Assembly: GCF_900094585.1 (NCBI RefSeq)
Contig: NZ_FMAG01000002.1
Location: 915,760-979,759, forward strand
Length of the DNA: 64,000 nucleotides
Direction: 5' to 3'
From: Martinezella multihospitum
Lineage (GTDB): Bacteria > Pseudomonadota > Alphaproteobacteria > Rhizobiales > Rhizobiaceae
Of this stretch, positions 55,003 to 64,000 are shown piece by piece (position 1 is the first letter of the stretch; each line of letters starts with the position of its first letter). A program made the translations under genes and the position numbers. A model generated the notes under the pieces. That model was not told the origin of the DNA. It ran no database searches and worked only from the letters and a program-made list of their open reading frames with translations.

Positions 55003-57465
55003 ATGATCAGATTGATTGGATATTTCTTTGGCCTCGGCTGCCTCCTGTTTCTGGGTGCAGCGGCTGCGGCTGCCATCTATCTGAGCGTGGTCTCGAAGGA
55101 ACTGCCCGATTACGAGGTGCTTGCCAAATACGCGCCGCCGGTAACGACGCGCATTCACGCCGGCAACGGCGCGCTGATGAAGGAATATTCGCGCGAGAAC
55201 CGGCTTTTCGTGCCGATCCAGGCCATTCCCGATCGCGTCAAGGCGGCCTTCCTTTCCGCTGAAGACAAGAATTTCTACAACCATCCCGGTGTCGATGTCG
55301 GCGGTCTCATCCGCGCCGTGGCCGTGAACCTGCAGAATATCGGGTCCGGCCGCCGCTTCGTCGGCGCCTCCACCATCACGCAGCAGGTCGCCAAAAACTT
55401 CCTGCTGTCCGCGGACCAGACCTTCGACCGCAAGATCAAGGAAGCGATTCTCTCCTTCCGCATCGAGCAGGCCTACAGCAAGGACAAGATCCTCGAGCTC
55501 TACCTGAACGAGATCTATTTCGGCCTCAATTCCTACGGCATCGCCGGCGCAGCGCTCACCTATTTCGATAAGTCGGTCAACGAACTGACCATCGCCGAAT
55601 CGGCTTACCTCGCATCGCTCCCGAAGGGTCCGTCGAACTACAATCCCTTCCGCCGCGCAGAAGCAGCGCTCACCCGCCGCAACTGGGTGATCGATCGCAT
55701 GGTCGAGAACGGCTATGTCAGCCAGAGCGACGGCGAAGAGGCGAAGAAGCAGCCGCTCGGCGTCGTTCCGCCGAAGAGCGGTCCTTCGCTCTTTGCTTCG
55801 GACTATTTCGCTGAGGAAGTTCGCCGTCAGCTGATCGACCAGTATGGCGAGAAGGCCCTTTATGAAGGCGGCCTTTCCGTTCGCACGTCGCTCGATCCGC
55901 AAATGCAGCTCGAGGCCCGCAAGGCGCTGCAGGATGGCCTGGTCGATTATGACGAGCGTCGCGGCTATCGCGGCCCGATCAAGCAGATTGCCACCTCGCA
56001 GGATTGGGGAGCCGAGCTCGCGAAGGTTCCAAGCCTGAGCGATGTGCCGGAATGGCAGGTCGCCGTCGTCCTTTCCGTATCGGATCAGGGTGTCGATATC
56101 GGGCTGCAGCCGCGCGTCGATGCCGCCGGCAAGGTATCGACGGAGCGGACGCGTGGCACGATCGCTCCCGCCGACATGCGCTGGGCTTATCGCTCGGCCG
56201 GCGGCAAGTCGGTCAAATCGCCAAGTGGCGTTTTGAGCCCCGGCGACGTGATTTACGTGCAGAAGAGCGGCAATGCCGATTCGAGCAGCTATCGCCTGCG
56301 TCAGCCGCCGAAGGTGCAGGGTGGTCTTGTTGCCATGGACCCACATACCGGCCGCGTGCTTGCCATGGTTGGCGGCTTCTCCTACGCGCAGTCAGAATTC
56401 AATCGCGCCACGCAGGCCAAGCGCCAGCCGGGCTCGTCGTTCAAGCCCTTCGTCTACGCGGCCGCCATGGATAACGGCTATACGCCGGCCTCGGTCATTC
56501 TGGACGATCCGCTGCAGATCACGCTCAGCAATGGCGATGTCTGGAAGCCGACGAACTACGAAGGCGAGGGCGGTGGCGTCCATACGCTTCGTTTCGCGAT
56601 CGAACATTCGCGCAATCTGATGACGGTGCGTCTCGCTTCCGACATGGGCATGCCGCTGGTTGCCGAATATGCCGAGCGCTTCGGCATCTACGACCATATG
56701 AACCCGGTGCTCGCCATGTCGCTCGGTGCCGGCGAGACGACGGTCCTGCGCATGGTTTCGGCCTATTCGGTCATCGCCAACGGCGGCAAGCAGATCAAGC
56801 CGACGCTGATCGACCGTATTCAGGACCGTTATGGCAAGACCATCTTCAAGCATGAGGAGCGCGTCTGCGACAATTGCAACGTCAGCGCTTGGCAGAATCA
56901 GGACGAGCCCGTCATCGCCGACAATCGCGAACAGGTGCTCGATCCGATGACGGCCTATCAGGTTACGTCGATGATGCAGGGTGTCATCATCCGCGGCACG
57001 GCCGCCGGCAAGATCAAGCTCAACACTGACGTTGCCGGCAAGACCGGCACCACCAACGACGAGAAGGACGCCTGGTTCGTCGGCTTTACGCCGAGCCTCG
57101 TTGCCGGCCTCTATATCGGCTACGACACGCCCGCTACGCTCGGCCGCGGCGGCACGGGCGGCGCGCTTGCCGCGCCGATCTTCAACGAATTCATGCAGGC
57201 TGCCACCAAGGATGAGGCGCCTGAGAAGTTCCAGGTTCCGGCCGGCATGACGATGGTTGCGGTCAACCGCGCGACCGGCATGGCCGCCCAGCCCGGCGAA
57301 CCGAATGCCATCATGGAAGCCTTCAAGCCCGGCACCGGCCCGGCCACCAGCCTGCAGGTCATTGGCGGCGGCGATGCTGCTGCGCAGGTGGCGCCTGAGG
57401 AAATTCTGCGGACCTCGCCGCAGGCGAACCAGGCTGTCACCTCCGGATCCGGCGGCCTCTTCTGA
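55003..57465 (+). CDS. mrcA: Penicillin-binding protein 1A, class A
   Basis: An 820-residue bifunctional peptidoglycan synthase with a short cytoplasmic N-terminus, one membrane helix (residues 6-26) and two catalytic domains. The glycosyltransferase shows AEDKNFYNHPGVDVGG with the catalytic glutamate and GASTITQQVAKNFLL. The transpeptidase has the SSFK nucleophile motif (S478, K481), SRN, and KTG at 680-682. Length is typical. amiC upstream and prfB downstream point the same way; a hairpin follows the stop. Confidence 0.95.
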   Translation: MIRLIGYFFGLGCLLFLGAAAAAAIYLSVVSKELPDYEVLAKYAPPVTTRIHAGNGALMKEYSRENRLFVPIQAIPDRVKAAFLSAEDKNFYNHPGVDVGGLIRAVAVNLQNIGSGRRFVGASTITQQVAKNFLLSADQTFDRKIKEAILSFRIEQAYSKDKILELYLNEIYFGLNSYGIAGAALTYFDKSVNELTIAESAYLASLPKGPSNYNPFRRAEAALTRRNWVIDRMVENGYVSQSDGEEAKKQPLGVVPPKSGPSLFASDYFAEEVRRQLIDQYGEKALYEGGLSVRTSLDPQMQLEARKALQDGLVDYDERRGYRGPIKQIATSQDWGAELAKVPSLSDVPEWQVAVVLSVSDQGVDIGLQPRVDAAGKVSTERTRGTIAPADMRWAYRSAGGKSVKSPSGVLSPGDVIYVQKSGNADSSSYRLRQPPKVQGGLVAMDPHTGRVLAMVGGFSYAQSEFNRATQAKRQPGSSFKPFVYAAAMDNGYTPASVILDDPLQITLSNGDVWKPTNYEGEGGGVHTLRFAIEHSRNLMTVRLASDMGMPLVAEYAERFGIYDHMNPVLAMSLGAGETTVLRMVSAYSVIANGGKQIKPTLIDRIQDRYGKTIFKHEERVCDNCNVSAWQNQDEPVIADNREQVLDPMTAYQVTSMMQGVIIRGTAAGKIKLNTDVAGKTGTTNDEKDAWFVGFTPSLVAGLYIGYDTPATLGRGGTGGALAAPIFNEFMQAATKDEAPEKFQVPAGMTMVAVNRATGMAAQPGEPNAIMEAFKPGTGPATSLQVIGGGDAAAQVAPEEILRTSPQANQAVTSGSGGLF

Positions 57466-57487
57466 TCCGACCCTATTTGTCTCATCG

Positions 57488-57519
57488 ACATGCCGCGGGG
57501 CTTTACACCAGCGGCATGT
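57488..57519 (+). terminator. Hairpin after mrcA
   Basis: ACATGCCGC and GCGGCATGT form a nine-pair stem with a 14-base loop, 22 bases after the stop. No T-run follows, so termination by this hairpin alone is uncertain. Confidence 0.45.
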
Positions 57520-57540
57520 ATATCTATGTCACCAGCACTC

Positions 57541-57652
57541 CTAGAGCATTTCCGGGAAAAGTGCGCAGCGGTTTTCCATTAGGAATGCGTCAAGAAACAA
57601 AAGATTGAGCGTTTTCGCGATTCGAAGATAAGCGGAAGAGCTCCAGAATTGG
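57541..57652 (+). repeat. Dispersed rhizobial intergenic repeat (RIME-like)
   Basis: The sequence from CTAGAGCATTTCCGGGAAAA through the GGAAAA/TTTTCC hairpin to AGATTGAGCGTTTTCG and GAGCTC is, from memory, the very common intergenic repeat seen in many Rhizobium genomes. Its arms are degraded here. It lies between mrcA and prfB and overlaps no gene. Confidence 0.55.
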
Positions 57653-57693
57653 ATGACCGCTTGTCTTGAGCGGTGAACTGAAGAAGTGGGATT

Positions 57694-58825
57694 ATGCGAG
57701 CCGAAATCGAGAAAGTAGTCGATGAAACCAAGCAGGCTATCACCCTGCTGAGGAGGCATCTTTGACTGGGACCAGGCGATAAGACGACTGGACTGGTTGA
57801 ATAACAAGTCAGAGGATCCGACCCTCTGGAACGATGCTGCTGAAGCGCAGAAGCTGATGCGCGAGCGCCAGCAGCTTGACGATGGCATCAGCGGCGTGCG
57901 TGCGCTGGAACAGCAGCTTGCCGACAATGTCGAGCTGATCGAGCTTGGCGAAGAAGAGGGTGACGCCGATGTCGTCCGCGAGGCGGAAGAAGCGCTCAAG
58001 GGCTTGAAGGCGGAGGCCGCGCGCCGGCAGGTGGAAGCCATGCTTTCGGGCGAGGCCGACGGCAACGACACCTACCTCGAAGTCCACTCCGGCGCCGGCG
58101 GCACCGAGAGCCAGGACTGGGCGAACATGCTTCTGCGCATGTACACCCGCTGGGCCGAACGCCAGCGCTTCAAGGTGGAGCTGTTGGAAGTTCATGACGG
58201 CGAAGAAGCCGGAATCAAGTCCGCGACGCTGCTCGTCAAGGGGCACAATGCCTATGGCTGGCTGAAGACCGAATCGGGCGTGCATCGTCTCGTGCGCATC
58301 TCGCCCTATGACAGCAATGCGCGCCGTCACACTTCGTTCTCGTCGATCTGGGTTTACCCAGTCGTTGACGACTCGATCCAGATCGAGATCAACGAAAGCG
58401 ATTGCCGCATCGATACTTACCGTTCGTCGGGCGCCGGCGGCCAGCACGTTAACACGACCGATTCGGCTGTGCGCATCACGCATATCCCGACCGGGATCGT
58501 CGTGCAGTGCCAGCAGGAGCGTTCGCAGCACAAGAACCGCGCCAAGGCGTGGGACATGCTGCGCGCACGCATGTACGAGGCCGAATTGATGAAGCGGGAA
58601 GAGGCAGCCAATGCCGAAGCCGCCTCGAAGACGGATATCGGCTGGGGTCATCAGATCCGCTCCTATGTCCTGCAGCCCTACCAGCTGGTCAAGGACCTGC
58701 GCACCGGCGTTGCCAGCACGGCACCTGGCGACGTTCTCGACGGCGATCTCAACGAGTTCATGGAAGCAGCCCTAGCGCATCGCATCAGCGGTGCTGCCGA
58801 TGCCGTCATCGACGACGTCGAATAA
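57694..58825 (+). CDS. prfB: Peptide chain release factor 2, with programmed +1 frameshift
   Basis: A 376-residue release factor that recognises UAA and UGA. Translation starts at ATG 57694; 23 codons later the frame meets TGA at 57763-57765 within CTTTGAC. A ribosomal +1 slip at CTT then continues from GAC at 57764, as in E. coli. AGGAGG at 57751-57756, three bases before the CTT, acts as the stimulating anti-ribosomal site. Downstream motifs are the stop-recognition region [14 protein letters not shown] (SPY where E. coli has SPF) and GAGGQHVN for peptidyl hydrolysis. A terminator follows. Confidence 0.96.
57751..57766 (+). promoter_or_regulatory. Programmed +1 frameshift site of prfB
   Basis: AGGAGG, three bases, CTT TGA C. 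The Shine-Dalgarno-like element and the slippery CUU-UGA-C, with the same three-base spacing as the E. coli site, make synthesis depend on RF2 level. Confidence 0.92.
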
Positions 58826-58842
58826 GGTCGCATCCGTTCACG

Positions 58843-58878
58843 CATGAAAAAAGCCCCGGAGACGGGGCTTTTTTCATG
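58843..58878 (+). terminator. Intrinsic terminator of prfB
   Basis: AAAAAAGCCCC and GGGGCTTTTTT form a stem with a GGAGAC loop, 18 bases after the prfB stop. A-run and T-run flank the stem, so it may work in both directions, also ending the convergent nadK transcript. Confidence 0.88.
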
Positions 58879-58929
58879 CGCATTCTGCCGGGCTGCTCCC
58901 GCCTCCTTGGCTTGGCGCAGATATCTTGC

Positions 58930-59703
58930 TCAATCCGAGAATTGTTCCGCCAGAATCCTGTCAGACCAGGACCTGTCCGGATCGGATAGAATGCGAGCCG
59001 TCGTATCTTCGCTTTGGCGGATCTGAATGCCGAGGACCGATTTGACTTCGGTATTGTCGGCGGCGGCGTTGACCGGACGTTTCTCCGCTTCGAGCACGGT
59101 GATGTCGACCGTCACCTTGTTCGGCAGTAGCGCGCCGCGCCAGCGGCGAGGACGGAAAGCGCTGACGGGCGTCATGGCAAGTAGCGGCGCTTCCAGCGGC
59201 AGGATGGGGCCATGGGCGGAAAGATTGTAAGCTGTGGAGCCAGCCGGCGTCGTCACCATCAGCCCGTCGCAGATCAGTTCCGGCAGGCGGACCCGCCCGT
59301 CGATTTCGACCTTCAGCTTTGCCGTCTGATAGGACTGGCGAAATAACGAGACTTCGTTGATGGCGAGCGCGACGCAGGAGCTGCCATCGGCATTGCGCGT
59401 CGTCATCTGCAGGGGATGAAATGCGTTTTCGACGGCCGCCTCGATGCGCTCTGCCAGACCATCCGTGCGGTAGTCGTTCATCAGGAAGCCGATCGATCCA
59501 CGGTTCATGCCATAGACGCGTTTGCCCGTATTCATCGTCTTGTGCAGCGTCTGCAGCATGAAACCGTCACCGCCGAGGGCGACGACGATATCGGCATCTT
59601 CCTGCGATGTCTGGCCGTAGAGGCGAGTAAGCTCCTGCTGCGCCGCTTGGGCCTCTGGCGCGGTGGAGGCGAGAAAACAAACGGATTGAAGACTGCGCGA
59701 CAT
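58930..59703 (-). CDS. nadK: NAD kinase
   Basis: A 257-residue cytoplasmic enzyme that phosphorylates NAD to NADP. It shows VVALGGDGFMLQTLH with the GGDG phosphate-binding motif, YGMNRGSIGFLMN, the conserved AINEVSLF and the DGLMVTTPAGSTAYNLSAHGP region, seen in two parts. Length is at the short end of normal. It is convergent with prfB and divergent from tRNA-Thr. Confidence 0.94.
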   Translation of the reverse strand: MSRSLQSVCFLASTAPEAQAAQQELTRLYGQTSQEDADIVVALGGDGFMLQTLHKTMNTGKRVYGMNRGSIGFLMNDYRTDGLAERIEAAVENAFHPLQMTTRNADGSSCVALAINEVSLFRQSYQTAKLKVEIDGRVRLPELICDGLMVTTPAGSTAYNLSAHGPILPLEAPLLAMTPVSAFRPRRWRGALLPNKVTVDITVLEAEKRPVNAAADNTEVKSVLGIQIRQSEDTTARILSDPDRSWSDRILAEQFSD

Positions 59704-59795
59704 GCAATGTCCTTTGAATGGCGATTCTACGTAATGTCATTCCCTTGCCGCGACAAGACGTTTCGCTCGAACTGGTGAATCGCCGATCCCCAGCT

Positions 59796-59824
59796 TTGAC
59801 GCGGATCGACCGATTTTCCCTTTA
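59796..59824 (+). promoter_or_regulatory. Possible promoter of tRNA-Thr
   Basis: TTGACG and CCTTTA are 17 bases apart, placing a start about 30 bases before the tRNA. The -10 element is weak. Confidence 0.4.
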
Positions 59825-59860
59825 CAGGATTTCAAAATCTGTTACTTGGCATGCCCATAC

Positions 59861-59936
<76 letters not shown>

Positions 59937-60071
59937 GATTTTTTCCTGAAAATTGCCGATCGTTTCATCTCCGGTATGGAAAACCGGCGGCAGCGACATA
60001 ATATCTCGTTGCTAACGAGCTCCGAACGCTCGTAACAATCATCAATATTATATCCGTGTGCCTGGAACCAT

Positions 60072-60341
60072 ATGCCGAGCAAGCCCAACAAGCCTAAACT
60101 CGAACACTCCGAGCTTTCGGGTGAATTCACCGACGATGGCGTGACCGTCCTGGTCGATATCTTTCGTCCGGCCGGCACCAATGCCGACTGGCGGATGGAG
60201 GTCATCACGCCGGAAGAAGATCTGATCGAATGGGAGGAGCCCTTCGCGACCGACCGCGAGGCATTCGATGAGTTCCTGGCGACGATCGCTCGCGATGGAA
60301 TCAGGTCGTTCTTCGACGAAGCTGACCCTGCCATTCACTGA
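60072..60341 (+). CDS. Conserved small acidic protein, unknown function
   Basis: An 89-residue soluble, acidic protein beginning MPSKPNKPKLEHSELSGEF and containing VLVDIFRPAGTNADWRMEVI. It has no membrane segment or cysteine and no family I can name. The start at 60072 comes after the tRNA-Thr gene by 135 bases. Codon use fits the chromosome, so I consider it real. Confidence 0.6.
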   Translation: MPSKPNKPKLEHSELSGEFTDDGVTVLVDIFRPAGTNADWRMEVITPEEDLIEWEEPFATDREAFDEFLATIARDGIRSFFDEADPAIH

Positions 60342-60485
60342 TCGCCCGTAAGCTCATTGGCGGCGATAGATGCGTTCGGAAAGAGCAACCTGTCGAAGGG
60401 GCTCGAACTCACATGGAAATGTCGGCCAATATCGGAAACGCGGCTATGTTTGCGATACGGCAGGCAGCGGCATGGCTCGGCTGCC

Positions 60486-61175
60486 TTATCTGCGGACCAG
60501 CAGCAGCGGTTCGCCTTCCTCTTCTTCGGACTTCTGGAAGCTGCCATCGGGCTTCATATCGAAGGAGAGCGAGGAGCCGTCATTGCCCAGCATGACAAGC
60601 CCGAAACCTTCTGTCGCCCAGAGAGAGAGTTTGAGATCGCCGACCTCGCTGGTGCAGTCGCCGCCTGGTGACATCTTGGCGGTGCCGTCCTGATCCTTGT
60701 CGGTGGTGAGTGTGATATCGCAGACGGGCTTGCCGTCCGGTGTCTGGATGCGCCAGGCGCCGGCAAGGCTTTCGGTGGTCGGCACGTGATCGACGTCCTC
60801 GAGTGCTGGGAGCAGCCAGGTCGGGTCGCCGCCTTCGCTCTCCCAGGGAGAGCCTTCCTCCTGCTGGAAGCGCATGAGCGGCTTGCCCTCGGCATCGGCG
60901 ATGGCAAGCGAACCATCATCGGTGAAATTCCAGATCTTGGCCTTGGCAAGAGCGGGCAGGGGCGTCGCGCAGGCATCCGCGCCGGTAATTTCGTAGCCGC
61001 CGGAAACAGTGTTCGTTCCGAAGGTCAGGCGGCAGCCCTTGGCGCCGTTTTCGGGGGCGACGAGCCATTGGCCGGCTTGCGCCTGGACCATTTCGTCATC
61101 GGCTGCACGCGCCGGCTGGACCATTGTCAAAGCGAGAGCGACGGAAACCGTCGCTGGACCGAGAAAACGGATCAA
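60486..61175 (-). CDS. AprI/Inh-family metalloprotease inhibitor-like protein
   Basis: A 229-residue exported protein. A TTG at 61175, seven bases after GGGAGA, begins LIRFLGPATVSVALAL and the signal peptide ends near PARA. The mature part has two related Inh domains, with AGQWLVAPENGAKGCRL and LAGAWRIQTPDGKPVCDI as matching beta-strands and cysteine pairs. Inh proteins bind serralysin-type metalloproteases in the periplasm; none is encoded in the window. It starts 40 bases after rlmB, in the same direction. Confidence 0.8.
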   Translation of the reverse strand: MIRFLGPATVSVALALTMVQPARAADDEMVQAQAGQWLVAPENGAKGCRLTFGTNTVSGGYEITGADACATPLPALAKAKIWNFTDDGSLAIADAEGKPLMRFQQEEGSPWESEGGDPTWLLPALEDVDHVPTTESLAGAWRIQTPDGKPVCDITLTTDKDQDGTAKMSPGGDCTSEVGDLKLSLWATEGFGLVMLGNDGSSLSFDMKPDGSFQKSEEEEGEPLLLVRR

Positions 61176-61215
61176 GGCAAATTCTCCCAACGTGCTGCGA
61201 CAGCCTGAGCCGCCG

Positions 61216-62124
61216 CTATGATTTGAGATAGGACCGCGTCGCATATAGCGCGATCGCGGCTGCATTCGAGACATTGAGCGATTTGATGGCGCCCGGCATG
61301 TCGAGTCGCGCCAGGGCGCTGACCGTTTCCCGCGTCTTCTGGCGCAGGCCCTTGCCCTCGGAGCCGAGCACGAGGGCGATCTTGTCGCCGCTGAACGTGC
61401 CTTCGAGCGGTGCCGGGCCTTCCGAATCAAGCCCGATGGTCGTGAAGCCGAGCCGATGCAGTTCGCCGAGTGCATCCGCGAGATTGGTGATCTGTATATA
61501 AGGTATGAGTTCCAGCGCGCCCGAGGCCGATTTTGCCATCACGCCCGATTCGGTCGGGCTATGGCGCTGCGTCGTGATGACCGCACCCGCATCGAAAGCA
61601 ACGGCCGAGCGCATGATGGCGCCGACATTGTGCGGATCCGTCACCTGATCGAGAACGAGCAATAGCGGGCTGTCCTTCAGTGCCTCGAGGCGACGCACGG
61701 GCAGGGGACGCGTTTCAAGCATGACGCCCTGATGGATCGCCTCCGGGCCAAGCACCTTGTCGATATCCTGCGGGGAGACGATCTCGACCGGGATGCCAAG
61801 TTGATCGGCCGGGCCTACCTCCAGCCGCACCAGCGCATTCTGCGTCGTGGACAGCTTGACGTTCTTGCGCTGTGGATTGCTCAGCGCTGCGCGAACCGTA
61901 TGCAGGCCATAGAGAAAGACCTGATCGGGCGCGAGCGCCGGCGGCTTCCACTCGTCCGCACCGGCTTTCTTGCGCTTCTGCGGCGCAGGCGTCGGGATTT
62001 CGCCGCGCTCGCGCTTGGCATCGCGATGCGCGCGACGCAGCGTCGCGTAATGAGTGTCCTTGGCCGAGCGGTCGTCGGCGGTGCTGTCTTGGCCCTGACG
62101 GCCGGATGATTTGTCTTTGCTCAT
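61216..62124 (-). CDS. rlmB: 23S rRNA (guanosine-2'-O)-methyltransferase RlmB-type
   Basis: A 302-residue SPOUT methyltransferase that modifies the peptidyl-transferase centre (G2251 in E. coli). A basic N-terminal extension of about 70 residues precedes a substrate-binding domain (YGLHTVRAALSNPQRKNV). The knotted domain has LDQVTDPHNVGAIMRSAVAF, LVLGSEGKGLR and LDMPGAIKSLNVSNAAAIALY (in parts). The longer N-terminus is unusual. It ends before the Inh-like gene and is divergent from tRNA-Tyr. Confidence 0.9.
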   Translation of the reverse strand: MSKDKSSGRQGQDSTADDRSAKDTHYATLRRAHRDAKRERGEIPTPAPQKRKKAGADEWKPPALAPDQVFLYGLHTVRAALSNPQRKNVKLSTTQNALVRLEVGPADQLGIPVEIVSPQDIDKVLGPEAIHQGVMLETRPLPVRRLEALKDSPLLLVLDQVTDPHNVGAIMRSAVAFDAGAVITTQRHSPTESGVMAKSASGALELIPYIQITNLADALGELHRLGFTTIGLDSEGPAPLEGTFSGDKIALVLGSEGKGLRQKTRETVSALARLDMPGAIKSLNVSNAAAIALYATRSYLKS

Positions 62125-62226
62125 GCGGCTTTATAACCAGCGCCTTCCTGAGCGCATAGTCCTCTTTCGGTGCCGGGCTTTTCCCACAGGCTGAAATTTT
62201 TTCGTCATTTTTGGCAATTCCTTGTG

Positions 62227-62255
62227 TTGACAGACGGAAATCGTCCGGTCATATA
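62227..62255 (+). promoter_or_regulatory. Strong promoter of the tRNA-Tyr/tRNA-Gly unit
   Basis: A perfect -35 TTGACA at 62227-62232 and a -10 CATATA at 62250-62255, with optimal 17-base spacing. A start would lie about 60 bases before tRNA-Tyr. Confidence 0.75.
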
Positions 62256-62322
62256 CGCGGCGCAGATCGAAGCGGCGACGCACGGTCTGACAAGCTTGGT
62301 CGCAAGATCCAGTCGGAAAACT

Positions 62323-62407
62323 GGAGGGATGCCCGAGTGGTTAAAGGGGACGGACTGTAAATCCGTTGGCTCAGCCTACGTTGGTTCAAATCCAACTCCC
62401 TCCACCA
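62323..62407 (+). tRNA. tRNA-Tyr (anticodon GUA)
   Basis: Eighty-five bases with encoded CCA; acceptor GGAGGGA pairs with TCCCTCC, the anticodon loop CTGTAAA reads GUA, and a long variable arm is present, as usual for bacterial tRNA-Tyr. Confidence 0.96.
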
Positions 62408-62432
62408 TTCCGTGCCGGATCTTGACCATCCC

Positions 62433-62506
62433 GCGGGTATAGCTCAATGGTAGAGCAGCAGCCTTCCAAGCTGAATACGCGGGTTCGATTCCCGCTACCC
62501 GCTCCA
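62433..62506 (+). tRNA. tRNA-Gly (anticodon UCC)
   Basis: Seventy-four bases with encoded CCA; GCGGGTA pairs with TACCCGC, the anticodon loop CTTCCAA reads UCC, and the T-arm contains GGTTCGATT. It is 25 bases after tRNA-Tyr and probably shares its transcript. Confidence 0.96.
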
Positions 62507-62718
62507 AGATTTTCAATTTGTTCGCTTCTCGATCATTCTTCGCTGCCTCGAAGAGGGTATCATACTTGCCAGTTATTGGCCTTGATAGCTGCTTCGGCCA
62601 AGACGCGGCCCTACTGGCATGCGTATTAGATCCCATCTTTGCATATTTGACACGAAGGGTTGCTTATATCCCCGCGAGCGATAGATATTGCTCAGGCAAC
62701 CGAAACGGGAGAGCGCAA

Positions 62719-63147
62719 ATGGGTATCTTCGACAAGATCAAGGGTGCAATCTGGGGAGAAGCAAAGGCTGCCGAGGCCGCTCCTGCACCGACGACGACAG
62801 CCGCAACTGCCAATCCGGCGCCTGCGCCGACACCGGCTCCATCGTCAACCACGGCAGCAACATCGCCCGCAACCAGCGCGCCATCCGCGCCGGTCGATAT
62901 CGCTTCGATCCTTGATGCCGCCGTCAAGAAAAGCGGCCAGAAGCTCGACTGGAAGCATTCCATCGTCGACCTGATGAAGGCGCTCGGCATGGATGCGAGC
63001 CTTTCCGAGCGCAAGGAGCTGGCGCAGGAGCTCGGTTATACCGGCGATGCCGGCGACTCCGCCAAGATGAACATGTTCCTTCACAAAGCTCTTCTGCAGA
63101 AGCTTGCGGACAATGGCGGCAAGGTGCCGGCCGATCTGCTCGATTGA
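62719..63147 (+). CDS. DUF3597 domain protein
   Basis: A 142-residue soluble protein: a short N-terminal segment (MGIFDKIKGAIWGEAKA), a low-complexity linker of alanine, proline, threonine and serine (residues ~20-55), and a conserved C-terminal block (PVDIASILDAAVKKSGQKLDWKHSIVDLMKALGMDA, in parts). I recognise DUF3597, function unknown. The start at 62719 follows GGGAGAG; the frame opening at 62518 starts close to tRNA-Gly with no signal. It lies between the tRNA pair and tuf. Confidence 0.87.
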   Translation: MGIFDKIKGAIWGEAKAAEAAPAPTTTAATANPAPAPTPAPSSTTAATSPATSAPSAPVDIASILDAAVKKSGQKLDWKHSIVDLMKALGMDASLSERKELAQELGYTGDAGDSAKMNMFLHKALLQKLADNGGKVPADLLD

Positions 63148-63553
63148 TCGCTGCAAAGCTTTGGTGTGTCCGATCTATCGGCTGCACCGAATGATGCATG
63201 GTGACAGACGGCGATTAATCGTCGTTGGATAATTCAGCGCCCTTTCCCACCGGGAGAGGGCGCTTTGCGTTCGTGATCGGACGAATGCCTCACCCTCTAT
63301 CGGTACTGGAATTCCTCGCCGTGCCTCCCTATCTAAGCGCCTGAACCGGCAAATGCTTTTTTGTCTTTCCGGATCGGCCGGCGAACCTTGTGCGGCGAAG
63401 GAATGTTGAAGGCTTGACATCGTCAGCCATCAACCAGGCTTCGCCCGGAATAGGGCCTGCAATTAAGTCTTGCGCAAATGCGACGAAAGCCTTAAACGGC
63501 GGCACTAAACCGGTTCGCCGGGGTCACTCATTACGTTCATAGGAAGCATTCAA
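63148..63553 (+). other. Intergenic region before tuf, with a terminator-like hairpin
   Basis: A hairpin GCGCCCT-T-TCCC/GGGA-G-AGGGCGC (63237-63263) is followed by TTTGCGTT and probably ends the DUF3597 transcript. A TTGACA at 63414-63419 is a candidate -35 of the tuf promoter, but no good -10 is seen at 16-18 bases. I see no gene in the remainder. Confidence 0.5.

Positions 63554-64000
<447 letters not shown>

Overview
This is 64 kb of a fast-growing rhizobial (Rhizobium-type, Alphaproteobacteria) main chromosome. The evidence is GC-rich coding sequence, the divK-pleD pair, an NDUFA12-type complex I subunit, an RNase E with an acidic insertion in its S1 domain, pyrB followed by a dihydroorotase-like gene with broken metal ligands, and SOS boxes of the alphaproteobacterial GAAC-N7-GAAC type. 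Most of the window is housekeeping core with small accessory pockets. No phage, insertion sequence, CRISPR array or rRNA operon is visible.

Layout. 1-9.6 kb: a DUF5680 gene, a secreted protein, a tiny SOS-box ORF, dnaE, two cell-wall enzymes (L,D-transpeptidase, GH25 muramidase) and dinB. 9-15.5 kb: an acetyltransferase, a HAD-like gene with a DUF3572 gene, the cell-cycle pair divK-pleD, an AT-rich gap ending in a probable small RNA, rpmG, an MFS permease and a DUF983 gene. 15.5-24.8 kb: a leftward run pyrB-pyrC-plsY-dprA-topA-rnr-DUF983 with several start/stop overlaps. 24.9-29.8 kb: an AidB-like flavoprotein, a frameshifted parDE module, an acetyltransferase, a TetR regulator, two small membrane proteins and ruvX. 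29.9-41.3 kb: a UPF0173 hydrolase and gatC-gatA, then gatB about 5.6 kb further on. Between them lie a lower-GC HNH plus HEPN-like gene pair, a DUF4139 protein, a YjhX-family protein and acetyltransferases.

41.4-53 kb: NDUFA12, DUF2155, DUF1062 and DUF2167 proteins; then the leftward group aat-accC-accB-aroQ, a DsbA-like oxidoreductase, an aminotransferase, and rne. 53-64 kb: the cell-wall genes amiC and mrcA, prfB with its programmed +1 frameshift, nadK, tRNA-Thr(UGU), a protease-inhibitor-like gene, rlmB, tRNA-Tyr(GUA), tRNA-Gly(UCC), a DUF3597 gene, and the start of tuf.

The points most worth a second look are: (i) three near-identical SOS boxes (GAAC-A5-N2-GAAC) in the first 9 kb, one ahead of an unlisted 28-residue single-span membrane peptide that resembles SidA in size, topology and control, one ahead of a DUF5680 gene and one ahead of dinB; (ii) a structured, terminator-ended small RNA candidate between pleD and rpmG; (iii) the HNH plus HEPN-like pair, a plausible defence module; (iv) a palindromic element near 43.2 kb and a dispersed rhizobial repeat before prfB. 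All calls were made by reading the sequence; no database search was run.
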